A stretch of 16,536 nt of DNA from NCBI GenBank assembly GCA_964346495.1, contig CAYFUW010000045.1:1-16536 (forward strand). The letters are read 5' to 3'. The position numbers were made by a program, and so were the translations under genes. Each line of letters starts with the position of its first letter. The stretch's first letter is position 1. The notes beneath the pieces were generated by a model. It was given only the letters and a program-made list of their open reading frames with translations. It did no database searches and had not been told where the DNA came from. The DNA is from JBGZFC01 sp964346495. Its GTDB lineage: Bacteria; Bacteroidota; Bacteroidia; Bacteroidales; Dysgonomonadaceae. This document shows, piece after piece, positions 13,616-16,536 of the stretch.

Positions 13616-14994
13616 TGAAAAAAATCTTTAACATACTATTTCTGTTGTTTTTTGCCTTTTCGGTAATAGGACAAACAAAGCAGATAGATAATCTTCAAAA
13701 ACAGCAAAAAATATTGCGTGAAGAGATTTCCAATACCAATAAGCTATTTTTGAATGTTAAAAAGCATACTACAACTATTTTAGAGCGATTAAATCTGATA
13801 AACAAGCAGATATCTTCCCGAAAAGAGATGATTTCTTTGCAAAGACAGGAAATCGTAGCTTTGGAAAGGCAGCAAACTGCTTTGGAAAAAGAGATAGAAA
13901 AGCTTAATGAAGAACTAAAACAAAAACAGGAAAAATATACTAAAGCTGTTAAGACTCTTCAGATTAAAAGACAGAGCGAGAATAAGTTGTTTTTCGTTCT
14001 TTCAGGAAAATCTTTAGGTGAGTCGTTGCGCCGAATGCAGTACTTGAAGAACTATTCGAAATGGCGTAAACAGCAGGCTGAAGACATTAAGGCGAAAAAC
14101 AAAGAGTTGACAGCCAAAAAAGAGGCGTTGATTAAATCGAAAAATGAGAAACAGAAAGCTTTAGCTGCCGTAGAGGCTGAACAAAAAAAGTTGCAGCAAG
14201 AGGAGGAAATTCGCCAACGTGAAGTGGCAGAGGCGAAAGGCAAGCAGAAAGAGCTACAACAGGAATTGCAGAAAAAGCAGCAACAAGCACAAAAATTGGA
14301 TGCTCAAATCGAGAAGTTGATAGCCGAAGAGGTTGCTCGTTTAGAACGTGAAGCCGAAGCTCGCAGATTGGCAGCAGAGGCGGAAAAACGTCGTAAAGCT
14401 GAAGAGGCTGCTGCAAAGGCTCGCCAAGAAGAAGAGGCACGTAAGAAAGGTAAAACAAAACGAAAAGAGTCCAAAAAAGATGTGGAACTTGCTCGTGCAG
14501 AGCCTTCAAAATCGGCGGATGTTGCCAAGCCGGTAATCGATGCTGAAAAATCCACCGTTTCGGATGCTTCATTTGCACTGTCTAAAAACTTTTCAGCCAA
14601 TAAAGGTAAACTACCTATGCCTGTAACCGGACCGTCAACCATTGTTACCCGATTTGGAGTAAATAAGCATGAACAGTACAATATCTCAACAAATAGCAAT
14701 GGAGTGGATATTCAGGCTCAGAAAGGCGCCGATATTCGTTCGGTATTTGATGGTCAGGTTACGAAAGTATTCTCTTTTCCGGGCTCAAATACTTGTGTTA
14801 TTATTAGTCATGGCGAGTATTTTTCGTTTTACGACAATATCTACAATATATATGTAAAACAGGGAGATAAGGTGAAAACCGGACAATCAATCGGTCAAAT
14901 ATATACTGACCCCGATACAGGACTTGCAAAAATGCACTTCCAGTTGTGGCAAAAAAATACAAAACTGAATCCATCTGCTTGGCTTAGACATTAA
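13615..14994 (+). CDS. EnvC-like murein hydrolase activator (degenerate LytM/M23)
   Basis: A 459-aa protein with signal peptide (residues 1-19, ending VIGQ), a long coiled coil (~20-300) that becomes very Glu/Lys/Ala/Gln-rich, a polar linker, and a C-terminal LytM domain (~333-459). In active M23 enzymes zinc is held by an HxxxD pair and HxH. Here the first His is Ser361 (S-N-G-V-D), Asp365 remains, and HxH reads K439-M-H441. Two key residues are therefore lost and it should not cut peptidoglycan. Proteins of this form (EnvC, NlpD) activate cell-wall amidases during daughter-cell separation. I used the ATG at 13615, which overlaps the upstream TGA (TGATG); a TTG three bases earlier is unnecessary. 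The stop codon lies inside a dispersed repeat (14991-15050). Confidence 0.9.
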   Translation: MKKIFNILFLLFFAFSVIGQTKQIDNLQKQQKILREEISNTNKLFLNVKKHTTTILERLNLINKQISSRKEMISLQRQEIVALERQQTALEKEIEKLNEELKQKQEKYTKAVKTLQIKRQSENKLFFVLSGKSLGESLRRMQYLKNYSKWRKQQAEDIKAKNKELTAKKEALIKSKNEKQKALAAVEAEQKKLQQEEEIRQREVAEAKGKQKELQQELQKKQQQAQKLDAQIEKLIAEEVARLEREAEARRLAAEAEKRRKAEEAAAKARQEEEARKKGKTKRKESKKDVELARAEPSKSADVAKPVIDAEKSTVSDASFALSKNFSANKGKLPMPVTGPSTIVTRFGVNKHEQYNISTNSNGVDIQAQKGADIRSVFDGQVTKVFSFPGSNTCVIISHGEYFSFYDNIYNIYVKQGDKVKTGQSIGQIYTDPDTGLAKMHFQLWQKNTKLNPSAWLRH

Positions 14995-15050
14995 GACACA
15001 AGACACAAGAATCAAGACGAAAGACTTTTTTAGTTATTAATGAGAAGTAT
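14991..15050 (+). repeat. Partial copy of the 7911-8102 repeat, overlapping the stop codon
   Basis: TTAAGACACAAGACACAAGA and the following TCAAGACGAAAGAC...TTAGTTATTAATGAG resemble the reverse complement of the right arm of the 7911-8102 element (TTAGACAAAAGATACAAGAG..., then TTAGTTATGAGTAG). Only one arm is recognisable. The TAA of the upstream gene (14992-14994) lies within its first bases. Confidence 0.6.
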
Positions 15051-15474
15051 GTAGTTATGAGTTGGTGCGTGTTGTGTGGTGCGAGTTGTTTATGACTGCG
15101 AGACTTGGAGAGAGGGAGAGAGGGAGAAAAGAAGACTTTGAGACTTGCCGAAAGGGAGAGAGTAAGATGAGGGTTTTATGATTTAACTGTGATTGGTAGA
15201 TAAAGTTTGTTTTTTGTCATTTCGAACGAAGTGAGAAATCTATTCGCGAGCCGTCATATTATGGCGTCTCATTTAGTTTTTTAGTTGTAAAAGGTTTCTC
15301 GCAAAGGACGCAAAGATGTATCGCAAAGTATTTTTCTTTACGTTACCGAGCGAATCCTTTCGCGTGGTTATATCGGAGGGATTGCAATCCCTACTTTTTA
15401 TATCATATGTGCACAATGCGGAATTAATAACCGCAATGTGCAAGCAAAAAAATGCAACCACTCAAAACTATCGT
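15051..15474. repeat. Gene-free block of clustered intergenic repeats
   Basis: No gene is supported. The block holds a GA-rich tandem stretch (about 15101-15172, GGGAGAGA-type units and AGACTTGGAG/AGACTTTGAG), a GTCATTTCGAACGAAGTGAG motif (15216-15235) and GGTTTCTCGCAAAGGACGCA (15294-15313), both of which I recognise as common Bacteroidetes intergenic words. It also has the palindrome GCGAATCCTTTCGC (15350-15363, inverted copy at 5631-5644), GGGATTGCAATCCC (15378-15391) and an 11-bp one-mismatch hairpin (15411-15421 with 15431-15441). Confidence 0.65.
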
Positions 15475-15486
15475 TTAAAACGATAG
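15468..15486 (-). terminator. Hairpin overlapping the porin stop codon
   Basis: CTATCGTTT and AAACGATAG are inverted around a single base and include the TAA of the - strand gene. On that strand TTTTGAG follows, so it is a weak intrinsic terminator candidate. Confidence 0.5.
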
Positions 15487-16485
15487 CACTAACTCTACCG
15501 TAAACTTATTAGAGTCCATTTCAGGATATTTATCAAGTATATCGAGAGTATTGTTTACTTGATACCACTCGTAATCGAAACGCAGGATAGATGAGAAATA
15601 TTTTTTCGTCAATCCAAATCCCAGACCTAACGATAATCTGTTAACATCGAATCCTTTTTCGTTTATGCTTTTATCTATTGCATCCCAACGAACAGCGGGA
15701 ATTATGTGTTTAAAAACCCAATTCTCTTTTAATGGGAAAGCGTATGCACCTTGAACATAATAAGATAGCATTTGGTCTTCAGGTACTATTTTGTTGTCGC
15801 ATTTCATTATCTCGGTCTCTATTTTCATCCTTTTTGTACCGTAACGTAAATCGGCACCGTAGAAAAGGTAGTGCTTGTCGGCACTGTTGGGATAATTATA
15901 AAACTTAAATGTAGAACGTAATCCTTCCATCGTTCCCAATTCAATTCTTGCGCCATAAGAGAGTTTGTCGCGCCAAACCGGGTCGTTTATCGTGTGACCG
16001 TTATACAAGCCAAATTCGGCAGAAATAGGTATAATACCTGCTTTAAAATCGTAATCTATATGTAATCCGATATCACGTGTACTTATATAATATTTTGCTA
16101 AGAAAGTTCTGTTTGCAAACATCATGCTACTGGGAGACACAACATAAGAGTTAAACAGAGGAATTCCTGTTTGTCCCAATGTTATTTTCAATCCTTCTAT
16201 CGGGATAATCGATGCAGAAAGGTCTAATACCTTAAAATTACCGTTATCACTCAATTCCAGTTGTCCGCGATAGGAAGAGTAAGATGTGAAAAGTCCCGAT
16301 ACACCAATACGTGAATTTCTTACGGAAAATCGTCCTTTGCCTGTTTTTGAAGCTATTTCAAATTTGTTTTTCATTGCACCATCCACTTTAAATGTGAATG
16401 TATCGGTTGAGTCTTTTGGTTGTGCTGCTAAACAAAAATTAAAAATAGAAAACAAAACAATTAAGGTTGTCGTAATAATACGCAT
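15475..16485 (-). CDS. Outer-membrane beta-barrel (porin-like) protein
   Basis: A 336-aa protein with a Sec signal peptide (residues 1-20, TLIVLFSIFNFCLA) followed by alternating polar/aromatic strands typical of an outer-membrane barrel (FSVRNSRIGVSGLFTSYSSYRGQLEL, LSLGLGFGLTKKYFSSILRFDYEWYQ). It ends in a barrel-assembly signal with terminal Phe (FTVELVLSF). The overall pattern, including GLKITLGQTGIPLFNSYVVSP, resembles phosphate-selective porin O/P-like proteins; the solute cannot be inferred. It appears monocistronic, preceded by AT-rich DNA without an obvious TAnnTTTG box in the 51 bp available and ending in the palindrome at 15468-15486. Confidence 0.82.
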   Translation of the reverse strand: MRIITTTLIVLFSIFNFCLAAQPKDSTDTFTFKVDGAMKNKFEIASKTGKGRFSVRNSRIGVSGLFTSYSSYRGQLELSDNGNFKVLDLSASIIPIEGLKITLGQTGIPLFNSYVVSPSSMMFANRTFLAKYYISTRDIGLHIDYDFKAGIIPISAEFGLYNGHTINDPVWRDKLSYGARIELGTMEGLRSTFKFYNYPNSADKHYLFYGADLRYGTKRMKIETEIMKCDNKIVPEDQMLSYYVQGAYAFPLKENWVFKHIIPAVRWDAIDKSINEKGFDVNRLSLGLGFGLTKKYFSSILRFDYEWYQVNNTLDILDKYPEMDSNKFTVELVLSF

Positions 16486-16536
16486 AATGTGAGTTATTTT
16501 TATTAAAGTTGTGGTTAGTATTTAATGATTAATTTA

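Overview
The window looks like chromosome of a Bacteroidales bacterium (phylum Bacteroidota). Several promoters carry the Bacteroidetes -7 box TAnnTTTG. The run dut - TPR protein - DUF4292 lipoprotein - degenerate LytM/M23 protein is a typical Bacteroidales set. Intergenic regions contain short palindromes and dispersed repeats of kinds often seen in this phylum. No rRNA, tRNA, CRISPR array, transposase or integrase was recognised.

Region 1 (1-5578) is the unusual part. A YkuE-like membrane metallophosphoesterase gene on the + strand is cut after codon 200 and resumes at 5036. Removing the 4,326 bp between the halves restores an uninterrupted 380-codon frame, and ATATT is present at both junctions. 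The insert has all its recognisable genes on the - strand: an unknown 130-aa protein behind a strongly folded leader, an S78-type prohead protease, an HK97/P22-like major capsid protein, a small HTH-like protein and a frameshifted 89-codon gene. It has no terminase, portal, tail, integrase or transposase gene. It is either a degraded prophage or a very small capsid-bearing element moved in trans. A 100-N assembly gap lies inside the capsid gene. The same 32 bp flanks it on both sides, so the gap is an assembler artefact and the capsid protein is really 290 aa.

Region 2 (5579-8144) holds a strong bidirectional terminator, fhs (formate-tetrahydrofolate ligase, -), an orphan LysO-type N-terminal half gene (-), and a 192-bp MITE-like repeat with ~31-bp inverted ends and a 32-bp perfect central palindrome. 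The repeat abuts the promoter of the next gene.

Region 3 (8145-10440) has an RlmL-type THUMP methyltransferase (+) with a long basic disordered tail, convergent with a conserved Bacteroidales protein of unknown function (-).

Region 4 (10441-14994) is a tight + strand operon: dut, a secreted TPR protein, a DUF4292 lipoprotein and an EnvC-like coiled-coil/LytM protein. The last three genes are probably cell-envelope proteins. Genes overlap by 1-4 nt or are 4 nt apart.

Region 5 (14995-16536) is a ~480-bp gene-free stretch packed with short repeats, followed by an outer-membrane beta-barrel (porin-like) gene (-).
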